Shown piece by piece: positions 45,745 through 57,100 of a stretch of 64,000 bases of DNA. Each line of letters starts with the position of its first letter. The stretch's first letter is position 1. The position numbers were made by a program, and so were the translations under genes. The notes below the pieces were generated by a model. It did no database searches. It was not told where the DNA came from and saw only the letters and a program-made list of their open reading frames with translations. The stretch lies in assembly GCA_014218235.1 (NCBI GenBank), contig CM024757.1, positions 146,333,371-146,397,370 of the forward strand, written 5' to 3'. Source of the stretch: Colocasia esculenta (Eukaryota > Streptophyta > Magnoliopsida > Alismatales > Araceae).

Positions 45745-46919
45745 CTATTGCCCTGCCTTGGATTTCAGCACTTTTTCATGTGCAAATCCTTGCTTAAACT
45801 TCACCCTATTAGACTACCAAGTTACCCTCATATTTACTTTGATATTTACTGTCATTCTACTATAAAGATCACCCACTTTGGATACCTTACTCATTATTGA
45901 ATTATCCTTGAAACCGTCAACTCCGAATGGTACTCCGTTGAGTCCATTCTCCTGTATTCGACAACTAAGTTTATATTACTTGATGACTTGAGAGTTCAAA
46001 GGCTTGAACACCTTGTGAGATATGATAAACTTATGATGATGACATTTATTGGGTCCTTGGACCCCACCTAACTGATATGCCTGTGCAAATAGGGCTGGTC
46101 CAGTCCTGGGAGGAGCACCCGAATTCATTACGGGCCGTACGGGAGTGATAAGGATACCGGGATGTTTGGCATTGCATCACTATTTCCTGATTATGTCATC
46201 ATACTTCCTGTATTGTGTGAACTGATATATGAACCAATTCTTGAGCTATATACTTGAGCATGACCTGAGTTTTACTATCACTGTATCAAGCTACTATTCT
46301 GAGATCTGGTATTGCCTTTTTGATATCCGTTCTATCCTTGTCTTAGAAGGATAAGGACACCAAGATGTTTGACATTGCATCACTATCTCCTGATTATGAT
46401 CATCCTATTACCTGTCCTGTGTGAATATTTATATGACTCCGAACCTGAGCCTTAATATGAATTTCTGAGTATGCCTATGTTTTCATACTACTGTTATACA
46501 TTCACTGACATGTTATCTTGGTTATCTGACCCTGTTCTTGATACCATTCATGTTCTTACCTAAATTATCATGTGTTCCTGATCCTTTGATTTAAGGATTT
46601 GAATTCTACTGGGCTAGTTAGCTCACCCATCCTTCCCTTTTCAGGTAATCAAGATGAGGGAGAAGTATAAAATGGGCTGTGTGCAGAGTGGACACCGATG
46701 ACGAATCAACCAACCATTTACTGCTTTAGTTGCGTACTTGTAAAATGTTATGAGTAGTAGCTACTCATCCTTACTCCTCACTTAGTGTGTAATGAGGAGC
46801 TTTATGTAATAAGACTTCCGCAGACTGCATTATAATGAATAAACGTTAATGTTATTACTTTGTGCCTGTTTTCTGTCATTTCCAATAAATAGCCTTTTAT
46901 TAGGACGTGACAGATAATT

Positions 46920-46931
46920 TGGTATCAGAGC
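46920..46931 (+). other. primer-binding site of element B
   Basis: TGGTATCAGAGC, the initiator tRNA-Met complement, lies 7 nt after the 5' LTR end. Confidence 0.95.
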
Positions 46932-48402
46932 CTTAGGTCGATAAACCTAGGGATAACCTGTGAGGATGGGTAGAAAGCCTGAGGTTAAGCTAGATAAGTA
47001 TAGTTGGATATAGATTGTATTGAGTATGAAATAAAAATTTAGAGGATTCCTTCTTTCTTTCATTCTTGCTTCTTATTCCTACACAAGAACTTCATAATTA
47101 AAGTGTTTACCATGTATACACACTTGAAACAACCATAGATGTGTTGTTCTATTTCTTGTAACCATGCTTTAGTTAAAGTTTATGTTATGACTCAAGCATA
47201 CTATGAAACTCATCCTATTAGAAGCAAGAAAATGTTGTCAATCATGTAAAGATTCATAGGAACACTTGGTAGAATTTCCTATGGTAGTTTTTAAGATTCC
47301 TGGAAGTTTAGATCACACCTGTCGACAGCCAGCATTTACCTGTCGACAGGTAACATGCTTCCAGAACCCAGAAATGCAGAACTGACAGTAACTGTCGACA
47401 GCCACTCCCTTGCTGTCGACAGATACCCTCAGAACCAGAAAAACCTTGCTCTGTCTGTTGCTATCTGTCGACAGCCACTTCCAAGCTGTCGACAGACACC
47501 AGTCTGTGATGAACTGGTCCTTCTTCAGTCAGTTAGAAGAGTCACAGGCACTCTGTAGAACTGAAACTCATACCTTATTTACATTCCATATAACATGTAT
47601 ATAACATTTACTTAAGATATTACATGTAAATAAGGAAGTACCCCCCATTTGAATCCAATAAAAATATCAGAAAAATCATATCTCTTACCAATAAAAAGTC
47701 AACTCTCCCACCGAAGAAGAAAAACGCAATTTTTGCGATTCTATCAAAATAGCGTCTTTCTAATTTCTCACAATTTGGCCTACCTAAAAATTCATAATTC
47801 AAGTAAACCTAGTAGAATGATAAAAATTCAAGGTCCGGTGAAAAATGATAAACACACATATGACTTCTCCAAGGGAGCCCTCTCCTACTGAAGGAAAAGT
47901 CAACCTGTTCATCCCTTAATTTACGTCACAATGACTTTTATTGATGTTATTATATCCAACTCTAAACAAGAATTAGTAAATGAATGATTCAATCGATCAT
48001 ATAGATTTCATGACTATCCTCGTGATATTCTTCCGTTAATTTTCCAATTTTCTTGGATTTTAAATTATTATACCACTGAGATAGATTATTTAATCATTAT
48101 CTACATCCATTCCTTACTAAACCAAGTAAGACTCTTTAATAATTTAAATGTGTTTAACACTCACATAATTGATGAATCAAAATTTCAAGATTGTTTTAAA
48201 TCTCACGAAGCTTATGGACAAGTAGTGATGTAAAATGTTATATATCCTCTAACTAGATAATGGAACTAGGGTGTTGTGAATCTAAAGCCTGTGCATGATG
48301 AAATTTACATGGTTTGATTATAGAAATTGATGTATGCCTTATTGAATATCTCAGATACTCTTCCAAGTTATCTATGGACGGAAGTGACATTAACTGAAGA
48401 AG
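46932..48402 (+). other. leader of element B, with second palindrome cassette
   Basis: About 1.5 kb between primer-binding site and gag without a supported frame. At 47,319-47,495 six CTGTCGACAG sites (47,319; 47,340; 47,392; 47,413; 47,465; 47,486) repeat the LTR cassette with exact 21 bp pairs and 73 bp periods. Confidence 0.85.
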
Positions 48403-49553
48403 ATGGAAAATTCAATGCATGACTTGACTCGAGTAATGAAAATAGCCAAGAACAATAGCCATAATGGAACAAGTTTATTTAAGGATTTTCGAAGCCTGGA
48501 CCCTCCGAGATTTGCAGGAAGTACGGATCCGGATGAAGCTGAGAACTGGTTGAAGGATATTGAGCGAATTTTTAAGATAATAAATGTACAGAAGAAGAAA
48601 GTTTGTTTGACAACATTTCAGTTAGATCGGGATGCCCGAGCGTGGTGGAAACTGTGGAGGCAACCTTGGAGGATTCAACACAAGTTAGTTGGGAGGAATT
48701 CGTAGAATTATTTAATGACCAATACTTTTCCGAAGTAATTCAAGAAAGGAAGGCGAATGAGTTTGCCAATTTAAAGCAACTAAGGATGTCGGTATCGGAA
48801 TATGAGGCACAATTTGCCCGATTGTCAAAGTATGCTCCGCATCTTATAGCTACAGAGAAATTAAAAGCCAAGAGGTTTATGAATGGACTACGTCCCCAAT
48901 TTATTATGTAGTTAACCCCTCATCTGATCACTACCTACTCAGAAATGGTTAAGAGAGCTTTAGCATTAGAGGCTGCAAATGACACTGTGGAAAAGATTAG
49001 AGGGAAATCTGGAGAAGGATCTTCTGATCATAAGAGGAAGTTTGAGTCGGGAAATACCCCAAAAGTTCAACAAACAAATAAGAAAGCAGGAAAAGCTTCT
49101 AATGGAAACAAGGGGGTATGTCAGCATTGCCATCTCAGTGGGCATAAGGCTGAGGACTGTTGGCGTAGGTTGGGTGCTTGTCTCCGTTGTGGGAGTACTC
49201 AACATCGAATTCCGGATTGTCCGATGCCCAAGAATGCACCAAAGAATCAGAATTCCCGAGGAAAGCAAGGAAGACTAAATGCCATTCAGGATGTGGAACC
49301 TGAATCTCCGCAGGAAGGCGGACTGATAGAAGGTACATTGCTAGTAAACTCAAAGCCTGCGTATGTGTTGTTTGATTCAGGAGCTACGCATTCTTTTATT
49401 AGTTATGAGTTTGCTATATCTTTAGAAGTAAAATCAAAACTACTGTCTACACAACTTGAGGTAACAATTCCTTTGAGTGGGGATAGAAACTTAAGTAATA
49501 TTACCCTGCTAGTCAGATTTCAGTTAAAGGACAAAATTTACCCGGTGATTTGA
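48403..49553 (+). pseudogene. gypsy gag and protease (frame-broken)
   Basis: Capsid, nucleocapsid and retropepsin of element B. The start ATG at 48,403 opens a retrotransposon gag domain (LDPPRFAGSTDPDEAENWLKDIE). A missing G near 48,645 shifts the frame, then WEEFVELFNDQYFSEVIQERKANEF and EYEAQFARLSKYAPHL follow. A TAG at 48,909 interrupts before the nucleocapsid, which has two CCHC knuckles (CQHCHLSGHKAEDC, CLRCGSTQHRIPDC). The protease has an intact active site, LFDSGATHSFIS, at about 49,360-49,395. After KIYPVI (49,550) the frame shifts and continues as YDVNLGVDWLSRYHVNLDCL to 49,732. Two disruptions plus the shift make it non-coding as it stands. Confidence 0.9.
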
Positions 49554-49800
49554 TATGCTTAGACAAGTGGGATTATGACGTAAACCTTGGGGTTGATTGG
49601 CTATCTAGATATCATGTAAACTTGGATTGCCTATTAAGTCAAGTAATCTTTCTGAAAAAGGAAGCTATCTCCATAACTTTTGATAAACCCTGTACCAGAA
49701 ATATACCTATAAATTCAGCAGTCAAAACTTAAAACTGGTGCAAAAAGGATGTTAAGGATATTTGGCTCCTGTGACCATGATAAACTAGAACATTATTGGG

Positions 49801-49998
49801 TTGGATGATATACTGATCTACTCTAAAAGTATGGAAGAACATGAACACATTTACGGGTTACTTTGCAATTACTACGAGATCACAAGCTATATGCGAAGTT
49901 TAGTAAATGTGAGTTTTGGCTAAAGCAAGTAATGTTCTTAGGACATGTTATCTCCAGTGAGGGATTGTCAATAGATTCCTCAAAGATTGTAACTATAT
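49801..49998 (+). pseudogene. reverse transcriptase remnant
   Basis: LDDILIYSKSMEEHEH (YxDD box region), then in a shifted frame LLRDHKLYAKFSKCEFWLKQ and FLGHVISSEGLSVDSSK. Only this ~65-residue piece of RT survives. The fingers/palm N-terminus and everything after are deleted. Confidence 0.85.
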
Positions 49999-50095
49999 AG
50001 AAATGGGAGCTGGAAGATGTAATCAAGAACCCGTATCCAAAATTATTTCCAGGTGAGTAAACATACTCTCGTTTTATTAAATTTGGAGGACCAAA

Positions 50096-50115
50096 TTTTT
50101 TTAGTAGGGGAGAGT
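50096..50115 (+). other. polypurine tract of element B
   Basis: AGGGGAGAG directly before the 3' LTR start, preceded by a T-run, as expected for plus-strand priming. Confidence 0.75.
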
Positions 50116-53100
50116 TGTAACGCCCCAGAAATTTAAAATATTAAGAAAATAGAAGTAATTTGGTTAAAATACCTTAGGGTTATTAATAAATTGTGATAAT
50201 TGGATGATAGACTTAATTAGTGGTAATGAACATTATCCCAGTGTCGTACCTCGAAGTGCGTGCCTCCACAGTGCGATACTGAAAACGACATCGAAATAAA
50301 AATCGAGAACATCATAATTTCCAGAAAAATGTGGAGAAATTAAATATGCAATTATCTGAATTTTTCGACGTACGGATTTCAGGGTACAATCGACGCGACC
50401 ATTTTTTGGGTGATTTTTCACCTAGTATAAAATAAAATCTAAAAATTAATTAAAAATCACCACAATTAGTAAAACTATCATATTAGTCTATGGTCAAAAT
50501 TTCATGGCAATCAGATATGGTTGGGTAGGTTTCTTTAAGGAACAAGTGGCCAGTTGAATTATGGCTTAATTACGGGATGGAATTTTTGGGAAATTCCAGT
50601 GGGGTACGTGTAAGCTCCTAAAGAGCCATTACATCAGGGATAGGCCATCATTACGGTTACTTATGTGTAACCAAAGGGTAAGTTGCATGTGATACGTGTT
50701 AAGGTAAGAATCAAAGGATTCTTACCATGACACATGGGCAACCAATGTGTCTCTGCATGAGAAGGTGATGAGGGTTATAAAAGCCAACCATCTCCCTTCA
50801 TACGCACCTTTCTCCACTCCTGCTCCTGTTGCCTTTCCTGCTGGCATCTGCTAGATCTTCTTCCCATTCTTGTATCCTTTCTCAATTCCGGTTCCTAGTG
50901 TCTGCTACTGCTGCAACTACTTCGGTTTGTTCATGCTGCAATTATAGTTACTGCTATCTTGGAGTCAACCTTCTATTGGAGCTACTGTCATTGCTAGCAA
51001 GTTATCTACGTTGGAAAGAAGTTTCTTTCACTGGGTTAGGCTCTTTAATCAAGAATCAAGTGGAAGTTCTCCTGCTTAGCAAGGTAGGATTCATCTCCTT
51101 TTCCTTAATCCTGTTCTCCACACATGATAAATAACTCGTGTTGAGTAGCCAATTGATATAACTATAATCCTACTAGTTTTCATCTAGTTTTGATGAATAT
51201 TCTTACGTTAGGGAGGAAGAGATACTTGTTTTACTTCCAGATCATCTCTTCTTCTTCTTCTTCCACCCTTGATCCTTGTATATGTTATAGAAGTTTGATA
51301 GAAGTCACAATACCATTAGAACTTGTGACTAACTTCTGTTCAGATGTTTGGTCCTTCATGCCTTGATTTAAATCCATGGAACACTTTGAGTTTTAGTATT
51401 TATCTTGAAGGTTCTCATCCTTTCCTTGAACTTTTATTCTCTAGTCATGTTGAAAGAATTTAGCCTCATACGAGATTGCCTTGGAGCCGGCTAAACAGTC
51501 TCGGTTAAGCTTGTATACGAGATTGTAACCTCAAATTCTTTTGTTTGATCCCTCCAATTATCTTTGAAATCATATAGTTATCAAGGGGCATCTTCATTCC
51601 CATTACAATTTAAGTAAGTTTCTAACCTCTTATACCACCCATAATCCATGTTTATGCTATAGAGTTTTGCTAGAAATTTCGATATCTTAGAACATTGTGA
51701 TTCTTCCCATTTAGACGTTTGTACCTCAAGCTTCGATTTGGAACATTAAATATCTTGTGTTTTAGTGTCCATCTTGTAAGAATCTCCCTATAATCCATTG
51801 CTATCAAGACCACACTTCCAACACCATACTATGTTTAGTTTCAAGCAAGTCAAGTTTGAATTGCAAACCTCTTCTTTCATCTTGTTTGTTCGGTTTATAA
51901 ACCACTGTGAAAACTCTATTTAGACTCTTCCATTTGATACCAATCATGTCTTGAATTATAAGATCTATAATTAGGGTGCTTAGAATGGATTTAAACAGAT
52001 TTACGGAAGTTCTGCAGCTTCCTGTCGACAGCCAGCCCAAAAGCTGTCGACAGGCGCATGCTATCCAGAACCCAGATAACTGGGTCTGTGTGTAGCTGTC
52101 GACAGGCCCCCTGGTTGCTGTCGACAGATACACACAGTCCAGCAAACCTGAGTTCTGTCTGTAGCCATCTGTCGACAACCCCTTCTCACCTGTCGACAGC
52201 TATTGCCCTGCCTTGGATTTCAGCACTTTTTCATGTGCAAATCCTTGCTTAAACTTCACCCTATTAGACTACCAAGTTACCCTCATATTTACTTTGATAT
52301 TTACTGTCATTCTACTATAAAGATCACCCACTTTGGATACCTTACTCATTATTGAATTATCCTTGAAACCGTCAACTCCGAATGGTACTCCGTTGAGTCC
52401 ATTCTCCTGTATTCGACAACTAAGTTTATATTACTTGATGACTTGAGAGTTCAAAGGCTTGAACACCTTGTGAGATATGATAAACTTATGATGATGACAT
52501 TTATTGGGTCCTTGGACCCCACCTAACTGATATGCCTGTGCAAATAGGGCTGGTCCAGTCCTGGGAGGAGCACCCGAATTCATTACGGGCCGTACGGGAG
52601 TGATAAGGATACCGGGATGTTTGGCATTGCATCACTATTTCCTGATTATGGTCATCATACTTCCTGTACTGTGTGAACTGATATATGAACCAATTCTTGA
52701 GCTATATACCTGAGCATGACCTGAGTTTTACTATCATTGTATCAAGCTACTATTCTGAGATCTGGTATTATCTCTTTGATATCCGTTCTATCCTTGTCTT
52801 AGAAGGATAAGGACACCAAGATGTTTGACATTGCATCACTATCTCCTGATTATGATCATCCTATTACCTGTCCTGTGTGAATATTTATATGACTCCGAAC
52901 CTGAGCCTTAATATGAATTTCTGAGTATGCCTATGTTTTCATACTACTGTTATACATTCACTGACATGTTATCTTGGTTATCTGACCCTGTTCTTGATAC
53001 CATTCATGTTCTTACCTAAATTATCATGTGTTCCTGATCCTTTGATTTAAGGATTTGAATTCTACTGGGCTAGTTAGCTCACCCATCCTTCCCTTTTCAG

Positions 53101-53369
53101 GTAATCAAGATGAGGGAGAAGTATAAAATGGGCTGTGTGCAGAGTGGACACCGATGACGAATCAACCAACCATTTACTGCTTTAGTTGCGTACTTGTAAA
53201 ATGTTATGAGTAGTAGCTACTCATCCTTACTCCTCACTTAGTGTGTAATGAGGAGCTTTATGTAATAAGACTTCCGCAGACTGCATTATAATGAATAAAT
53301 GTTAATGTTATTACTTTGTGCCTGTTTTCTGTCATTTCCCAATAAATAGCCTTTTATTAGGACGTGACA
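50116..53369 (+). repeat. 3' LTR of gypsy element B
   Basis: Near copy of the 5' LTR: TGTAACGCCCC to GACGTGACA, TATAAAAG at 50,776-50,783, donor-like site at 51,084, palindrome cassette 52,022-52,199, acceptor-like site at 53,100. It is 13 bp longer than the 5' copy, mainly through scattered single-base indels. Confidence 0.95.
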
Positions 53370-53374
53370 CATAA

Positions 53375-54138
53375 GGCCATGGCCGACGCTCATTCTTCCT
53401 CTTCTTCCCTCTCCCATCTCCCTTCTCCCCTCTGGTGGGAGATCTCCCCCTTTCCCTCTTTTGGTGTGTTTCAAGCAGGGTCAAGGTGGCTCGGTGTTGT
53501 GCGGCTCGCGTGGTGTGAGGAGGAGGTGGCCATTCCAATGAGAAGGGCCCCAATGGGTCGATTTCTTCATTTGAAGGTAGGGATGCTTTTTCCCTTCTCG
53601 ATCTGAGTGGATTGGAGTTCCTTTGGACCTTTGGATTTCTAGATGTTCTCGTGCTCCCCTCCTTTGTGTGGTGTGAGTGAGTGACTCTTTGGAATGTTGC
53701 TTACCGGTTCTACCTTCGAACTGGTAACGCGTCAACCGTGGGTGAACGTGTCATTGGAGAAGGCGACTACCCATCTAGAGGCATTATTATGGCGGTAGGA
53801 CTGTCCGACACGTTCATGTCTCAATGTGGCAGCCGAACGCGTTCGTGTCGCGGTTGTTTCTCCAACGCGTTAACCTTGCATGATGGTTTCTCCCTATTTG
53901 TAGTTGGGCAAGGGTGGTAGGTGCCTGCGTGAACGGAGTTGGGTTCCCCGCTTGGTCCTCGGATGGTTGTCAACGTATTTTCCCATGTTTTTGGGTTCGG
54001 GCATGGGGTGTGGATTCTCGGGCCAGTTCCGCCTAGAGTTCGGCCTTTAGGTGAAGGACGCAGTGGTTCACCATGCTGCGTCCTCAGCTGGAGGCAGTGC
54101 CCTACTTGTCATGTTGTGAAGGTGACTCACTGACTGCC
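53375..54138 (+). mobile_element. gypsy LTR A, second part
   Basis: Continuation of LTR A after element B. It contains a donor-like TTGAAG|GTAGGG at 53,577 like those of LTRs B and C, then AACGCGTT words (53,725; 53,835-53,844; 53,864-53,871). It is interrupted at 54,138 by solo LTR C. Confidence 0.5.
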
Positions 54139-57100
54139 TGTCGCGCCCCAAAATTTAGCAGCAGAATAAATATCAGGGTGCGTGAACAATACAAATATAA
54201 GTATCACAGTTGAGTAACGCAGAGTCATAATTAAATGTAACATCATACTTGAGACAGAAATAATGTCAACTATAATACTCCTTATTCCATTCCATTCAAC
54301 TAATTAAAAACCTTACATCAATCGAGCCAACCAAAGGGCCCATTATTCAAGTAAAACTCCAAGACAATATCTCACTATTACATAAACTACTCAAATATCT
54401 ATTTCCTAATCTTTCAACTCCTTATATGACGGGTGCTCTTCACTCATGCCCTGCCCCATCGGAGTCCACTAGTTCCTCAGCACTACCTGAAAAGGACAGG
54501 ATGATAGGGTGAGAGAACTAGCTCAGTAGGATTTACATCTCAATGTGCGGCACTAATATACATGATTAACATTTTAAATGGGCAGATATGCACATGAACA
54601 TGATGACAATGCATGCAATACTAACAGGTCGAATAGCTGAATAGAACGAATATCATATCAAATCAAATACTGAATTTTATATACAATGGACAGGTAATTC
54701 AAGAGTAGAATCATATCAAAAGGATTTCAAGAATGAGTTCGTATCACACAAATAAGAATTTGGCCATATTCACACAGATATCACATATTCACGTGATCAG
54801 ACATATCATATCAAACTTATCATATCATATCAAACGAAGGCACATTCCCACAAATCTTGCACACAAATCAGTGCCATGCCAAGCACCATAAGTCCATACT
54901 CCCGTGGTTATAAGTACGTTGGGGCGCTCCTCCCTAGGACCAGACAGAGCCCTATTGCACAGGCATTAGTCAAATAGACCGAAGTTCCACGTTGTGCCGA
55001 ACAAACATATACATATTATGGCCATGGAATTCAATAACAAGCTCATTGTAATAAATGACATGATCATTTATAGAGTCAAGGTAAGACAATAGCTCAAAAG
55101 ATCAATTGGACAGCATAACGACGTATCTTATGTTTCATAATTCATTAATGTCTTGACAAGAGAATGACTAATGACGGATCGTACACGGTACAGGTGCTCT
55201 CTATCTCCAGGGTACTTCATGGTACAACCAGCTCGGACTCTATGAGGGAATCCATAGAGTACGGAGACTTACGAAGGTCTTAAGGAAAAGATCACTAGTC
55301 TGCCAATACGGAATGACCGACAGAGAGCTCCCAATTTCCCAAGAAGGGTGTGCCTAATCGTGCAAATGTGTAAGTGACGTGTCACGAATCTTTCCTAATC
55401 ATGTATGCATTTGATGAACAATTAATGGAACATCGGAAAACATATAAATAAGGAAAACCCACATGCAAATCATGATAGAAAACTTAACTAAACAAGTCCA
55501 TTCTAATCATGTATTCATCACATATTCATATCACATACTTATTATGACAGTTTCATATCAAGCTAGATCACAAGAAGGTAATCAAAAGATCATAAGTTCA
55601 ATCACATATACACATTAGAATCATATTCATGTCATTACCATTTTCAAATGGGTTGATTACTTTTAGGCCGATGCACACTAAGTGACATGCTTACATACTA
55701 AGAGATTAAATATGCTGACTGACTAGCCAAAAAGTAAAGTCTCAGATCAGTCTTTGAATCGCGTCCTACACAGTAGACGCTTTTCAGAACACGGTGTACA
55801 GTCAAACAGGGCCAAATGTGAAGAATCTAAATCGCGTCGGCCTACATGGCCACCTTTTAACTTTAATCGCGACGGGATATCCCGTCGCGTTCATGAAACA
55901 CATTAAAATAACAATATAAAAATAGGCAAAAAAAACTTTGAGTAGGAAAACATGTTGAATCGCGTCGGGTGTTTCCGTCGCGGATCAAACCGGCACAGAA
56001 AACCATGCGGTGTGAAGTTTCACGTGAACCATTGACTGGTCAGATGTTGAATCGCGTCGGACTGCACGGTTGCGATTTACTGAATCGCGCCGGCCTTGGC
56101 GTTGGAATCGCGTCGCCTGGACCGGACGCGGTTCAAACCCAAAACCTGAAAACACAGGAACCATCATTAATCCTCTTACCATGCTTATATCTCTCTATCT
56201 ACTGACATTTAGACAAAATCTTCAACATGAAACATGACAAGGACAACTAGTAGAAGTACTTCATGTTGTGGGTTGGATCTAATTCGGTCTCGAATCACGT
56301 GTAACACATGAAGAACGTAAAAAGCTCTAAACATGCACTACTTAGGGAAAACGCCTAATACTCGACGGATATAGCATGAAAATTGGGAAAATCAAGTGCA
56401 TATGAAAGTAGACATGTAGCACTACAAGATGGTATAGGTTTCGTTTAGTCTTGGCCCGAGATCACCTACCTTTTGGGTTAAAGAAGTCTCGTTCTTCTGA
56501 AAAACCCTCGTCCAGACCACTTGGAGGAGAACGCTTACCACACCCGATCTACTGAATGAAAAATAGGTAAACCAGTGGGATTAGGAACTAGACTCGACCC
56601 TCTTTCCAGGGGTATAAGTCTTGCACAGTTTGGTGAAGGATTTGCCTACCTTTGGACGGATCTAGGAGATGCAACAACCCAGTCGATGCAGAGCGACGTT
56701 GAGGAAGAACCACGATTTTCCCCAGCCGTTCTCCTCTCCTCCAACGCCCTAGCTTGCTCCCCACGACCCCAAATTGATGCCAAACCTTCCCCTAAAAGTT
56801 TGGTGGTGATTTCTTATAGTTTTAGGGTTTATTTCATGCCCTAATGGGACTAGGAAGGGGGGCTGCGAAATCTGCATTGCACCTTCCAAAATTTGGGATT
56901 TCTCCTCCCAAATGGAGTAACTACACCATGGTAAGGTGTTAAGCATGGTTGGCCACGATTTGGCTTGCTATGCTTGGCTAATAGCACTCTTTTAAACCCC
57001 CAATTTGCCCTTCCTAATTGACCTTTAATTACATGTATGAATTTTGGGTACTTTCTTGCTCCAATTTTATTCTTGAGCCAAAAGGGATCCAATGACCCAA

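Larger units (their letters stand above)
43672..46912 (+). repeat. 5' LTR of gypsy element B
   Basis: Runs from TGTAACGTCTC to GACGTGACA. CCAAT at 44,296-44,300 and TATAAAAG at 44,330-44,337 give a core promoter; the pyrimidine-rich CTCCCTTCATACGCACC about 20-30 nt on is a likely start region. Donor-like CAAG|GTAGGA is at 44,638 and acceptor-like CCCTTTTCAG|GTAATC at 46,644. The palindrome cassette is at 45,568-45,744. A diverged ~200 bp direct repeat (GGATAAGGA...CACCAAGATG) occurs near 46,150 and 46,350. Confidence 0.95.
43672..53369 (+). mobile_element. Ty3/gypsy (Tekay/Del-like) retrotransposon B, internally deleted
   Basis: Two nearly identical LTRs (43,672-46,912; 50,116-53,369) bound a 3.2 kb internal region with primer-binding site, gag, protease and an RT remnant. 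RNase H, integrase and chromodomain are missing. Flanks TATAA (43,667-43,671) and CATAA (53,370-53,374) form a target duplication with one mismatch. Single-base frame breaks and the deletion make it non-autonomous. The close LTR similarity indicates a fairly recent insertion into LTR A. Confidence 0.95.

Noticed and set aside
44383..51134. 92-101 residue leucine/serine-rich frame present in both LTRs of B (44,383 and 50,829)
   Set aside because: It is duplicated only because the LTRs are, runs through the putative donor site, and shows no domain.
53370..53374. Perfect 5 bp duplication for element B
   Set aside because: The flanks are TATAA and CATAA, so the duplication is real only with one mismatch; reported as such.
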